From assembly GCF_003389455.1 (NCBI RefSeq), contig NZ_QUAC01000014.1, forward strand, positions 62,001 through 126,000: a stretch of DNA of 64,000 nucleotides, read 5' to 3'. Below are positions 16,696-25,182 of this stretch, in pieces. Source of the DNA: Streptomyces inhibens (GTDB lineage: Bacteria; Actinomycetota; Actinomycetes; Streptomycetales; Streptomycetaceae). Numbering within the stretch: the first letter of the stretch is position 1; every line of letters starts with the position of its first letter. Made by a program: the position numbers and the translations under genes. The notes beneath the pieces are model-generated. The model was given only the letters and a program-made list of their open reading frames with translations, ran no database searches and was not told the origin of the DNA.

Positions 16696-18489
16696 CTACC
16701 GGCCCGGCGATGGCGGAGTGGCGCCGGGCTGCGGGCCGTAGGCGGTCAGGAAGCGGTCGCGGAAGGTGTCCATCCGCCAGACCGGGGCCTTCGGGCCCGG
16801 TTTGAGCCCGTCCTGCCAGCCCCAGCCGGATATTCGCTTCATCACGGCCGGGTCGTGGGCGACGATCGCGATCGGAACGTCCCGGCCGGCCTTGTCGCCG
16901 GTGACGGTCGGTACGGGCTGGTGGTCGCCGAGGAAGACCAGCACGGTGTTCTTGTTGCCGTACTTCTCCACGTACGAGATGAGGCTGTTCAGCGAGTACT
17001 CGATGGCACGCCGGTACTCGGTGCGCACCTGCGCGGGGTCCTTCCACACCTCCTTGGGGTCCTTGCCCGCCTTCTTGATGGCGCCGTAGACCGAGCCGTC
17101 GCCGAGCTCGTCCCAGCCGATCATCTTGGGGATGGGTGCCCAGGGGTTGTGGCTGGAGACGAGGATGATCTCCGACATCAACGGCTTGCGGTCCGGCTTG
17201 CCGTGCTCCAGCCGCTCGAAGGCCGACAGGCTGTACTGGTCGGGTATCCGCGACCAGCTGAACTGCGGCCCCTGGTAGCCGAGGTGATGGGTGTCGTAGA
17301 CGTTGTCGAGTCCGTAGAACTTCCCCTCCGGCCAGGACCGGGTGACGCCCGGCATGATGCCGGCCGTCCGCCAGGCGCCCGCGCGCCGGAAGGCACCGGT
17401 GAGGGTCAGTCGGTCGCTCGACGTGATGGTGCGGTAGCGCTGCTGGTTCGGGATCCACAGGCCCGACATGAAGGTGGAGTGGGCCAGCCAGCTGCCGCCG
17501 CCCGCCGTCGGCGAGGTGAGGAAGGCGCTCCGGGAGGAGAACCCGGCCTTGCGCAGCCGACTGGTCCCGTGCGCCAGCACCGCGTCGACCTGCGCCGCCA
17601 TCCTGGGGTCCTGGACCGCGCTGCGGCCGTAGCTCTCGATGAAGGTGAAGAGGACGTCCTTGCCGCGCAGCCCGGTCAGCAGCTGGTCGGCAGGCGTGTC
17701 GCGGAAGGCGTCGTGGGCAGCCTCCTTGGCGAACACCTGCTCGTCCTTGATGCTCGCACGCACCCGGTCCGCGCGATCCTCGACGCGCTCGGCCGCACTC
17801 CTGGAAGCGACCGGCACGCCGGCGACCTGCACACCGAGCGCCGCGCACGCGATCCACGCGGTCCCGAGTACGAAGGTGGTACGGGTCGCCACGGCGCTGT
17901 GCCGGACCATCACGCGGCTCAGCCGCACGACCGCCAGCGTCATGAGGACGAACAGGCTGAGGACGAGGACCACGACCCCGATCACGACCCCGATCGCGTC
18001 CACCCGGCCCACCGAGTCCCTGAGGAACGACTCGGCGTCGTCGAACAGGACCCAGTCGAGAACCGGGTCGAACGGCCGGACGAGAACCGCGTAGAAGCCC
18101 ATGTCGAGAACGTTCAGGAGGGTCAGCACGCCGAGCCCCACCCCGGCGAGCACCGCCACCACCTGCCTCGCCTTCGGCGGCAGGACGAGCAGCACGGCGG
18201 CGCCGAAGATCCCCTCCACCGGAAGGCGCACGAACTCGCCCGGCGTGAGGCGGGTGAGCTCGTCGGGCAGGAGGAGGGCGAAGAGCACCAGCGCGGCGGC
18301 CAGGCCAGTGCCCGTCCACGCAACGGCCCGCGCCGCGGCCGGATGCCGATCCCGCCAGCCGACGGATATGACGGCCTCGTCCGGGTCGTCACCGGCGGCG
18401 CCGTCTGCGACGTGGTCGCCCCGCGCACCGTCCTCCGGCGTTGCCTTGTCCCTGTCCGGCAGCTGACGAGAGCGGGTGAAGTGCGACAA
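16696..18489 (-). CDS. Membrane sulfatase/LTA-synthase-like protein
   Basis: A ~597-residue protein with about five N-terminal membrane helices (GLAAALVLFALLLP; GIFGAAVLLVL; VVAVLAGVGLGVLTLLNVLD; VVIGVVVLVLSLFVLM; TFVLGTAWIACAALGVQVAG) and an extracellular alkaline-phosphatase-superfamily domain. Metal-site and nucleophile blocks are TFIESYGRSA, TSPTAGGGSWLAHST and VFLGDHQPVP. LTA synthases and related sulfatases have this layout; they transfer phosphoglycerol or hydrolyse phospho/sulfate esters at the cell surface. The TTG at 18489 follows GGAAGGA and is preferred; the frame is open to 18561. Confidence 0.85.
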   Translation of the reverse strand: MSHFTRSRQLPDRDKATPEDGARGDHVADGAAGDDPDEAVISVGWRDRHPAAARAVAWTGTGLAAALVLFALLLPDELTRLTPGEFVRLPVEGIFGAAVLLVLPPKARQVVAVLAGVGLGVLTLLNVLDMGFYAVLVRPFDPVLDWVLFDDAESFLRDSVGRVDAIGVVIGVVVLVLSLFVLMTLAVVRLSRVMVRHSAVATRTTFVLGTAWIACAALGVQVAGVPVASRSAAERVEDRADRVRASIKDEQVFAKEAAHDAFRDTPADQLLTGLRGKDVLFTFIESYGRSAVQDPRMAAQVDAVLAHGTSRLRKAGFSSRSAFLTSPTAGGGSWLAHSTFMSGLWIPNQQRYRTITSSDRLTLTGAFRRAGAWRTAGIMPGVTRSWPEGKFYGLDNVYDTHHLGYQGPQFSWSRIPDQYSLSAFERLEHGKPDRKPLMSEIILVSSHNPWAPIPKMIGWDELGDGSVYGAIKKAGKDPKEVWKDPAQVRTEYRRAIEYSLNSLISYVEKYGNKNTVLVFLGDHQPVPTVTGDKAGRDVPIAIVAHDPAVMKRISGWGWQDGLKPGPKAPVWRMDTFRDRFLTAYGPQPGATPPSPGR

Positions 18490-18737
18490 CCCAAGGTCCT
18501 TCCGTGCGAAACCCGGTGGTGGGACGGCGGACCAGGCTCGGAAGGCCGGGGCCGCCGCCATCTGATACGGCGTGCCGGCGTCTTCTGTTCAATCACCAGG
18601 GCGGCCCGCGCGGGACCGGTGGGCCCGACCCGCGGTCGGCCTGTGAGGCGGCAGTTGCCCCGTGGCCGGGCAGTCGTTGCCGGACGTTCCAACGTGGCCG
18701 ATTGCCAGCGCGACACGGTACAAGGCACCCTTGCGCC

Positions 18738-19013
18738 ATGTCATATGTGAGGCTCGAAGCCTGGATCGGCGGAGAGTGGCTGGAGCTGGACGCGGTGAGC
18801 GTCGCCGTGGGCGAGTCCGCGCTGACCCTCTCCTTCGAACGTCAACGGACCGAGTCGGGGTATCGGGGTCTCATCTGGGAGCCGCTGGAGAACTTTCTCC
18901 GGGAGTACCGCGACGAGCCACTCGTCGTGGTTCCGCTGGGACACCACTTGCCGGTGATGTTCGGCCCCGGTGCCGCGGGGCCCTTCCGTTTGGCGGAGAT
19001 GCCGGACGACTGA
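18738..19013 (+). CDS. Small hypothetical protein
   Basis: A 91-residue soluble protein (SYVRLEAWIGGEWLELDAVS, then VSVAVGESALTLSF; ends PFRLAEMPDD) with alternating beta-strand character and a negative charge. No known domain is recognised. The ATG at 18738 gives a compact ORF with normal codon use. It is divergent from the sulfatase gene and converges on the phosphatase gene. Confidence 0.65.
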   Translation: MSYVRLEAWIGGEWLELDAVSVAVGESALTLSFERQRTESGYRGLIWEPLENFLREYRDEPLVVVPLGHHLPVMFGPGAAGPFRLAEMPDD

Positions 19014-19086
19014 CCGCCGCTCTCGCCCGGCTCCGTACGGAGGGAGCGCTCCGCGCCGTACGGGCCTGCTCGGAAACGTCCAGGCC

Positions 19087-19755
19087 CTACTGCGCGGGCT
19101 GCTCCAGCGGACGTCCGGTCGGTCCGCCGTCCGCTCCGGACGCCACGGTCGCGACGGCGGCGCCGGCCCAGGACAGCGCCGTCCACCCCGCCGACGGCGA
19201 ACCCTCCAAGACCACCACGCCCGTGTTGTCCAGCAGGTGCGCGGCGGCGAACGGCACCTCCACGTTCCGTGCACGGGCCGCCGTCCACATCCGGATCGCC
19301 GCGCCATGGCTCACCATGGCGACCGTCCCGGCGCCACTGTCGGCGGCCTCCGCCACCACCGCGTCGAACCGCGCCAGCGCCTCCGCACCGCTCTCCCCGC
19401 CCGGCATCCGCAGCCCGGTCTCTCCTGCCGCCCAGGCGAACGCCGTGGCCATGTACGCCTTGGCCGCCTCGGAGTCGCCGCGCACCATTTCCAGATCCCC
19501 GGCGGACAGTTCCCGGATGCCGTCCCGCACCCGTACGTCCAGCCCGCGTGCGGCGGCCAGCGGGGCGGCGGTCAGCTGGGTACGGACCAGCGTGGAGGCG
19601 TACAGCGCCTCGATGTCCTCACCCGCGAGCGCCCCGGGCAACGCGGCGGCCTGCCGCTCGCCCAACGCGGTCAGGCCCGCCCCCGGGACAGTGGTGTCCA
19701 GGAGAAACTCCAGATTGGACGGGGTCTGGCCATGGCGGATCAGGAGCAGGCGCAT
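19087..19755 (-). CDS. Histidine phosphatase family protein
   Basis: A 222-residue phosphoglycerate-mutase-like enzyme. The catalytic motif RHGQT is at about 7-11, so His8 takes the phosphate. A second histidine is in MVSHGAAIRMW, and the acidic proton donor is near RELSAGDLEMV. It removes phosphate from a small molecule or protein. There is no signal peptide, so it is cytosolic. The ATG at 19755 gives the family's usual length. Confidence 0.9.
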   Translation of the reverse strand: MRLLLIRHGQTPSNLEFLLDTTVPGAGLTALGERQAAALPGALAGEDIEALYASTLVRTQLTAAPLAAARGLDVRVRDGIRELSAGDLEMVRGDSEAAKAYMATAFAWAAGETGLRMPGGESGAEALARFDAVVAEAADSGAGTVAMVSHGAAIRMWTAARARNVEVPFAAAHLLDNTGVVVLEGSPSAGWTALSWAGAAVATVASGADGGPTGRPLEQPAQ

Positions 19756-19951
19756 AGGGGGATCCTCTCGACTGCGACAAGCGGCGAGCGTCTACGTGCA
19801 TCTACCACTTTCTCAGAGGGCGTGCTCCGCCCTTGCCGGAGCACGCCCGGGGCGGCGACCGCACCCACCCCGGCCCCCGAAGCCTGGGCCCGGCAGACCG
19901 GCCGCCGGGGCAGGTGGACAGGGCGCACAGCAGGTCCCAGCCGGACGTCCG

Positions 19952-20647
19952 CTACCCGGCCGCGTCCAGGAGGATCCGAGCCAGCTCCCGCGGCTGGGAG
20001 AACATGGGCCAGTGGCCGGTGTCCATCGTGACCAGCCGCCAGCGCTCGCCGGTCAGCAGTGCGGCCACGTCGTCGCTCGGCTCGGCGCCGTCGAGCAGGC
20101 ATTTGATGTACGTCGCCGGAAGCTCACCGAGCGGGTGCGCCAGCACGGCCGGCTCGGTCAGCGTGGCTCCCGGGTGCGGCGTGGAGCCGCCCACGATCCG
20201 TGCGATCTGTTCGCCGGTCAGGCCCTGGCCGTCACAATCGGCCGTGGTCAGCGGCGCCCAAAAGCCCCCGTTCTTGGCTATCGATGCCTCCACCATGGCC
20301 CGGCCGTCGGGCCAGCCGGACACGAACGACTCGCCGTCGGCCGGAACGTTGGAGTCGACGAAGACCACGCGGGCCAGCCGGTCGCCGATCCGCTCGGCGG
20401 CCTGACCGGTCGGGATGCCCGAGTAGCTGTGCCCGACCAGGACGACATCGCGCAGATCGTGGCCTACGACCTCGTCGACGATGTCCTGGACGTGGGTCTG
20501 CTGACCGGCCGGCACACCCTGCCTGTCGGCGAGGCCGGACAGCGTCAAGGGATGGGTGCCGTGGCCGGCCGCACGCAGCTCCGGCACCACCTCGTCCCAC
20601 GCCCACGATCCGAGCCACGCCCCTGCAACCAGTACGAATTCCGTCAT
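19952..20647 (-). CDS. Alpha/beta hydrolase
   Basis: A 231-residue alpha/beta hydrolase. The oxyanion/strand block FVLVAGAWLGSWAWDEV opens the protein, the nucleophile elbow is G-H-S-Y-S-G (VLVGHSYSGIPT), and a late histidine lies in MDTGHWPMFSQP. The layout is that of small esterases or salicylate-esterase-like enzymes; the substrate is unknown. The ATG at 20647 was chosen because the family opening MTEFVLVAGAW begins there. Confidence 0.9.
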   Translation of the reverse strand: MTEFVLVAGAWLGSWAWDEVVPELRAAGHGTHPLTLSGLADRQGVPAGQQTHVQDIVDEVVGHDLRDVVLVGHSYSGIPTGQAAERIGDRLARVVFVDSNVPADGESFVSGWPDGRAMVEASIAKNGGFWAPLTTADCDGQGLTGEQIARIVGGSTPHPGATLTEPAVLAHPLGELPATYIKCLLDGAEPSDDVAALLTGERWRLVTMDTGHWPMFSQPRELARILLDAAG

Positions 20648-20943
20648 GGGGGCAACGTAGCCGAGGGGTCTGACAGTCCGGCGTCGCACCGCCCGCGCCG
20701 GTGCGGTTGGTGAGGGGCAGCGAACTCACCCTGCGCGGTGCGGACTTTGCTCCGCCTCCCCGGCCGCCGCAACGTCACGCGGTGAGTTCACCGGCGGCGA
20801 TGTGCGCCGCCCCGAGGACGCCGCACTGGTAGCGCTGGCCCTAGGGGCGCGCAGCCAGCAGGAGCGGGCCGGGACGTGACGGACGCTCCTGTGGTGGACG
20901 GGGCGGGCGAGGCGGATCCCCCTTGCTTGCCCTCTCCCGGATC

Positions 20944-21756
20944 TCAGAACGTCCTTGCACCCGCGGGGACTTGAACGGTGATGGTGGCCCTCTTGTCCGC
21001 CGGCGTGCTGCCCTGACGGGAGGCCCACGGCTCGTCGGAGCGCATCCAGGCGGGCAGGCCCGGCGGCAGGTCGGCCTCGGGGACGGTGCCGAGGTCGTCG
21101 GGGGTCAGGGTCGTGCCGTAGGGGACGAGGGGGCGGGGCGTCTCGGGGGTGACGGTCGGGTGCAGGGCTTGGAGCGCGGCGTTCCAGTTGGTCAGCAGCT
21201 TGGCCAGCGCCTTGGCGGGGTCGGTGCCCGAGGACGCGGCGCTGTCGGGGTAGGTGGGGTGCAGGATGTGCTGGTAGGCACCGGTGTAGGCGGCGCCGGT
21301 CGGGGTCGCACGCCAGGTGTGGAAGGCCGTGTCGGCCAGGCTGCCCAGCGCGATCACGGCCTCGATGGGGTTGTCGGCGATGAGGGCGTCGAGCCAGTCG
21401 TGGCGGTAGCCGGCGATGTCGGGGTCGGTGGCGTGGGCGTTGCCGGAATGTTGGCCGTAGACGCTGTACAGATACGTATTGATCATGACGTAGCTGGTGT
21501 CGATACCAAGCTTGGCGAGGAAGCCCTGGAAGCGGCGGCCGGCGGTGCCGACCAGGATGCGGCGGGTGATCGCTTCGTGGGCGGCCGGGTCCTGGCCGAT
21601 GACGAGGACCCGGGCGGTTCCGTCGAGACGGCCGCGGTGGAAGATCGGACCCCATTCGACGCGGAAGTGCTCGGGCGGATACGTCTCCGGGCCGGGGTGG
21701 TCGCGTACGAGGCCGGCGTACGGATCGTTGCCGTATCCGGGGTCAAAGGTGTGCAC
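20944..21756 (-). CDS. Uracil-DNA glycosylase superfamily protein
   Basis: A 270-residue protein with the glycosylase-fold active-site loop VLVIGQDPAAHEAITRR, near residues 50-66, equivalent to the G-Q-D-P water-activating loop of uracil-DNA glycosylases. A leucine-loop-like HPTYPDSA follows later. Such enzymes cut damaged or deaminated bases from DNA; since several lineage-specific members have lost activity, base specificity is unknown. It diverges from the amidohydrolase cassette. Confidence 0.78.
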   Translation of the reverse strand: MHTFDPGYGNDPYAGLVRDHPGPETYPPEHFRVEWGPIFHRGRLDGTARVLVIGQDPAAHEAITRRILVGTAGRRFQGFLAKLGIDTSYVMINTYLYSVYGQHSGNAHATDPDIAGYRHDWLDALIADNPIEAVIALGSLADTAFHTWRATPTGAAYTGAYQHILHPTYPDSAASSGTDPAKALAKLLTNWNAALQALHPTVTPETPRPLVPYGTTLTPDDLGTVPEADLPPGLPAWMRSDEPWASRQGSTPADKRATITVQVPAGARTF

Positions 21757-21891
21757 GTCCAGGTCTCCTACTCCATACGGGCGGATCGACGATCACCATC
21801 AGTGATGGCTAAGTGACAATACGTTATTTCATTTGTTGACTGGGGTGTGCGCTCAACGCGCTCCTCGGGGGATAGGTGAAGGGATGCCTGC

Positions 21892-23637
21892 ATGCCCCCT
21901 CCAGCAGATGACTCGACCTCCCGGTTCGCGCTGCGGGGCCGGCTGGTCACGCTCGATCCGGACGACACCGTCATCGAGGACGGCATCCTCTACGTCAGTG
22001 GGCGGCTGATCGAGGCGGTGCGCCCGGCCACAGCGGAGGCCCCGCCCGGCTTCGAGCAGATCGTCCCGGTCGAGACCGGCGGTACCGTCTATCCCGGCCT
22101 GATCGAGCTGCACAACCATCTGCCGTACGACGTACTGCCGTTGTGGCAGGTGCCGAAGAAATACGGCAACCGCTCGCAGTGGGGCGGCAGTCGCAATCCC
22201 GCCTACCACGGCCTCGTGACCGGACCGATGACCGTCCTGGGGCAGGATCCGCAGCTGATGCCCGCGGTGGTGCGGTACGTCGAGGCCAAGGCGCTGGTCA
22301 ACGGGACGACGACAAGTCAGGGCATCGCGCTGTTCAGCAACACCGGAGCCCGCCGGATGTACCGCGGCGTCATCCGCAACATCGAGCAGACCGATGACGC
22401 GGATCTGCCCGAGGCGTCGTCACGGATCGCCGATGTCGAAGCGACCGACGCCGAGCAGTTCGTCGGCCGGCTCAACAAGTCCCGCCGACTGCTGCTGCAC
22501 CTCGCCGAGGGCACCGACGACGACGCCCGGGCGCACTTCCAGGCCCTGGAGTTCCAGCCGGGCAAGTGGGCCATCACCGAGAACCTGGTGGGCATCCACT
22601 GCACCGCACTGACCGCCTCCGACTTCAAGATCCTCGCCCGGCACGGTGGATCGATGGTGTGGTCCCCGCTGTCGAACCTGCTGCTGTACGGCAGGACCGC
22701 CGATATCGCCGCCGCCAAGAAGGCCCACGTACTGATGGGGCTGGGCTCGGACTGGTCGGTGTCCGGGAGCAAGGGGCTGCTCGGGGAGCTCAAGGCGGCC
22801 CGTCTGGTTTCCGCCGCCGCCGGCGATGTCTTCACCGACCAGGAGCTGGTGGCCATGGCCACCCGGGACGCGGCCCGGATCCTGCGCTGGGACCAAGCCC
22901 TGGGCTCCCTGCGGCCCGGCCTGCGCGCCGATGTCCTCGTCGTCGACGGCATCGCCGGCGATCCGTACGCGACGCTGATCGACACCCGCGACACCGGCGT
23001 CCAACTGGTCATGATCGACGGCGTTGCCCGCTACGGCACCCGGAAGCTGCTCCAGCTTCTCGTCCCAGGAGCCCCGCTCGAAGAGCCGGTGTCCGGCGCG
23101 CCGGCCGACCGGGCGCTCAACCTGCGAGACCCCTCCGCGGACCCGGTCGTGGCCGGGCTGACGCTGGCCGAAGCCACCCGCCGACTCTCCACCGCCCTGG
23201 CCGACCTGCCGCTTCTGGCCTCCCGCGCCGACCGGGCGCCGCTCACTGAGGCGCCGCTCACTGAGGCGCCGCTCACTGAGGCGCCGCTCATGAAGGCGCC
23301 GCTCATGAAGGCGCCGCTCATGAAGGTCCCGGACACAGGGGTCCCGGACGCAGAGGCCCCGGACACAGAGGTGCGCTGGCAGCTGGCGCTCGACGAGGTC
23401 TTGCCCACCGGCGCGGAACTGCGCCCGCGCCTGCCCTTGTTGACCGCCGCCGGGACCCCGCAGCCGACCGGACCGGACATCGGCCCCGCGCCGACACCGC
23501 TGGCCGAGGCCGTCCAGGCACCCGTGACGCTCGACGGCCTGACGGCCTCGGCCGATATCGCGTTCCTGACGGCCTTGGCCCATGAGACCAATCTGCCCGC
23601 GGACTACGGCGCCGAGCTCTCGCGGCTGCTGAGTTGA
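21892..23637 (+). CDS. Amidohydrolase family protein with pentapeptide repeat tail
   Basis: A 581-residue metal-dependent hydrolase. The first metal site H74-N-H76 is in YPGLIELHNHLPYD, further metal histidines are in LLLHLAEGTD and VGIHCTAL, and the general-base Asp in MGLGSDWSVSG. About 400 residues form the TIM-barrel core. From ~residue 449 a linker repeats APLTE three times then APLMK three times, followed by a ~90-residue C-terminal segment. The substrate is unknown. It is the first gene of a plus-strand cassette with an HExxE protein, a heptad-repeat protein and a large membrane patatin. Confidence 0.88.
   Translation: MPPPADDSTSRFALRGRLVTLDPDDTVIEDGILYVSGRLIEAVRPATAEAPPGFEQIVPVETGGTVYPGLIELHNHLPYDVLPLWQVPKKYGNRSQWGGSRNPAYHGLVTGPMTVLGQDPQLMPAVVRYVEAKALVNGTTTSQGIALFSNTGARRMYRGVIRNIEQTDDADLPEASSRIADVEATDAEQFVGRLNKSRRLLLHLAEGTDDDARAHFQALEFQPGKWAITENLVGIHCTALTASDFKILARHGGSMVWSPLSNLLLYGRTADIAAAKKAHVLMGLGSDWSVSGSKGLLGELKAARLVSAAAGDVFTDQELVAMATRDAARILRWDQALGSLRPGLRADVLVVDGIAGDPYATLIDTRDTGVQLVMIDGVARYGTRKLLQLLVPGAPLEEPVSGAPADRALNLRDPSADPVVAGLTLAEATRRLSTALADLPLLASRADRAPLTEAPLTEAPLTEAPLMKAPLMKAPLMKVPDTGVPDAEAPDTEVRWQLALDEVLPTGAELRPRLPLLTAAGTPQPTGPDIGPAPTPLAEAVQAPVTLDGLTASADIAFLTALAHETNLPADYGAELSRLLS
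23236..23325 (+). repeat. 15-bp in-frame tandem repeat in the amidohydrolase gene
   Basis: Six units of 15 bp: GCGCCGCTCACTGAG three times then GCGCCGCTCATGAAG three times. They encode APLTE and APLMK. The unit is a multiple of three, so copy number can change without breaking the frame. Confidence 0.9.
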
Positions 23638-23689
23638 CTCGACCGACTCGACCGACTCGACCGACTCGACCGACTCGACCGACTCGACC
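23636..23689 (+). repeat. 9-bp tandem repeat
   Basis: Six exact copies of GACTCGACC, starting inside the amidohydrolase stop codon. Confidence 0.9.
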
Positions 23690-23710
23690 GGCCCCACCGG
23701 CCTGACCGAC

Positions 23711-23760
23711 CCGCACCGACCCGCACCGACCCGCACCGACCCGCACCGACCCGCACCGAC
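23711..23760 (+). repeat. 10-bp tandem repeat
   Basis: Five exact copies of CCGCACCGAC, 22 bp after the 9-bp repeat and 109 bp before the next gene. Confidence 0.9.
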
Positions 23761-23869
23761 CGTTCCTCCGCCCGGTGAGTGATCGCCCCGCCCCGCACCG
23801 CCCCGCCCGTCCGCCCGCCTTGACAGACCGCCCGTCCGCCCGCCAGCCTCGACAGAACCGGAGCCCGGC

Positions 23870-24751
23870 ATGCTCGTCACCCAGCTCGCCCTCGTGTCCG
23901 AAACCGCCGAGATCACCGCGTCTCAGCTCAACCGCGTCGCCGCCGCCCTGCAGAAACAGGCCACCCGCGACTTCGCCCCGCTGTGGCAGGTCCCCGCCAC
24001 CGTGGACGCCTTCGACAGGCTCAAGGACGTACCGGTCGGCTACTGGCCGATGATCGTCCGGGACGACATCGGCCAGCCCGGCGCGGCCGGCGTCCACCTG
24101 GACAAGAACGGCCAGCCGTTCTCCTTGATCCAGTACAGCGAAAGCTGGTCGCTGACCGCGAGCCACGAAATGCTGGAGATGCTCGCCGACCCCTGGGGAA
24201 ACCGCCTGATCGCCGGACAGTCGCCGAAATCGGACCAGGGCGTGGTCGAGTTCCTGGTCGAGGTCTCCGACCCGTCGGAAGCGCCGGAGAACGGCTACAC
24301 CATCAACGGACTGCTGGTCTCGGACTTCTTCACCCCGCGCTTCTACGACCCGGTCGCCGCACCCGGCGTGCGCTACAGCTTCACCGGCAAGCTGACAGAG
24401 CCTCGCAAGATCGTGCGCGGTGGCTACATCAGCTGGCGCAACCCGGTCACCGATCACTGGTGGCAGCAGATCTGGTTCGGCACCGAGGAGGCCCAGTTCC
24501 GCGACCTCGGCAAGCTGACCGAACGCACCGGCAGCCTCCGCTCGGCCATCGACGCGCGCACCAAGACCGCCGAACGCATCGCCACCAGCGGCCCGCAGTC
24601 CGACCGTTTCGCCAAGGCACGGACCCTGACCGCGGCGGTCAAGGAGTCCACCGCCTCCCGCGCCGACGTATGGAGCAGCCAGATCGAGGAGCTGAGGTCA
24701 GGATCGGCCACCGAGGGCACCTGGGAGGGTGGTGAGCAGGACAATGAGTAG
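23870..24751 (+). CDS. Hypothetical protein with HExxE motif
   Basis: A 293-residue soluble protein. The most notable site is SHEMLEMLADPWGNR: H99-E100-x-x-E103, close to the HExxH/HExxE pattern of zinc-binding proteases, after a hydrophobic strand. The C-terminal third is a charged helix-rich region (LGKLTERTGSLRSAIDARTK, then QIEELRSGS). The function is not known; a metal-dependent activity is inference. It lies inside the amidohydrolase-patatin cassette, 232 bp after the amidohydrolase and 38 bp before the heptad-repeat gene, and very likely shares their transcript. Confidence 0.75.
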   Translation: MLVTQLALVSETAEITASQLNRVAAALQKQATRDFAPLWQVPATVDAFDRLKDVPVGYWPMIVRDDIGQPGAAGVHLDKNGQPFSLIQYSESWSLTASHEMLEMLADPWGNRLIAGQSPKSDQGVVEFLVEVSDPSEAPENGYTINGLLVSDFFTPRFYDPVAAPGVRYSFTGKLTEPRKIVRGGYISWRNPVTDHWWQQIWFGTEEAQFRDLGKLTERTGSLRSAIDARTKTAERIATSGPQSDRFAKARTLTAAVKESTASRADVWSSQIEELRSGSATEGTWEGGEQDNE

Positions 24752-24789
24752 GAGCGACGGTCTCAGCCGCCCGGCAAGGAGGGTTCGCC

Positions 24790-25113
24790 ATGGCGGAGAA
24801 GAAGGATGACGACAGCAACGCGCGTGCCGAACGGCTGCACGAGCTGATCGACCAGCTGACCGCTGATCGCACGGCCGGGGAGAAGCCCGGCACCGCGCCG
24901 GCCGCGCCCGGTGGCACAAGCCTGCGGGACGCCGTCCACCGCCGGATGCGCGAGCTGGACGAATCGGCGTCCGGGTGCGGTGAGTCGGTGCCGGAACGGG
25001 ACGAATCCGCGGCCGAACGGGACGAGTCGGCGGCCGGACAGGATGAATCGGCGGCCGAACGGGACGAATCGGTGGCCGAACGGGACGAGCCCGCATCCGA
25101 TCACGATGCGTGA
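24790..25113 (+). CDS. Small charged protein with heptad repeats
   Basis: A 107-residue acidic protein. Residues ~9-35 form a helix (NARAERLHELIDQLTADRTA). From ~residue 57 a 7-residue unit DESAAER is repeated about seven times with drift (DESASGC, GESVPER, DESAAER, DESAAGQ, DESAAER, DESVAER, DEPASDH), matching a 21-bp DNA repeat at 25000-25104. It could be a disordered or coiled linker that tethers the neighbouring proteins. It sits between the HExxE gene and the patatin gene. Confidence 0.65.
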   Translation: MAEKKDDDSNARAERLHELIDQLTADRTAGEKPGTAPAAPGGTSLRDAVHRRMRELDESASGCGESVPERDESAAERDESAAGQDESAAERDESVAERDEPASDHDA

Positions 25114-25182
25114 GAATCCCGGTGCCCCGAAGTGCGGGGCACCGGGAGAGCGATCGACCACGACGATCTTCAGAGGTGGCGC

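Noticed and set aside
16855..18750. A 631-codon plus-strand frame
   Set aside because: Antisense to the membrane sulfatase gene; no domain and biased composition.
23636..23760. Regular short repeats considered as a CRISPR array
   Set aside because: Units are 9-10 bp and contiguous, without spacers of CRISPR size, and no cas gene is near.
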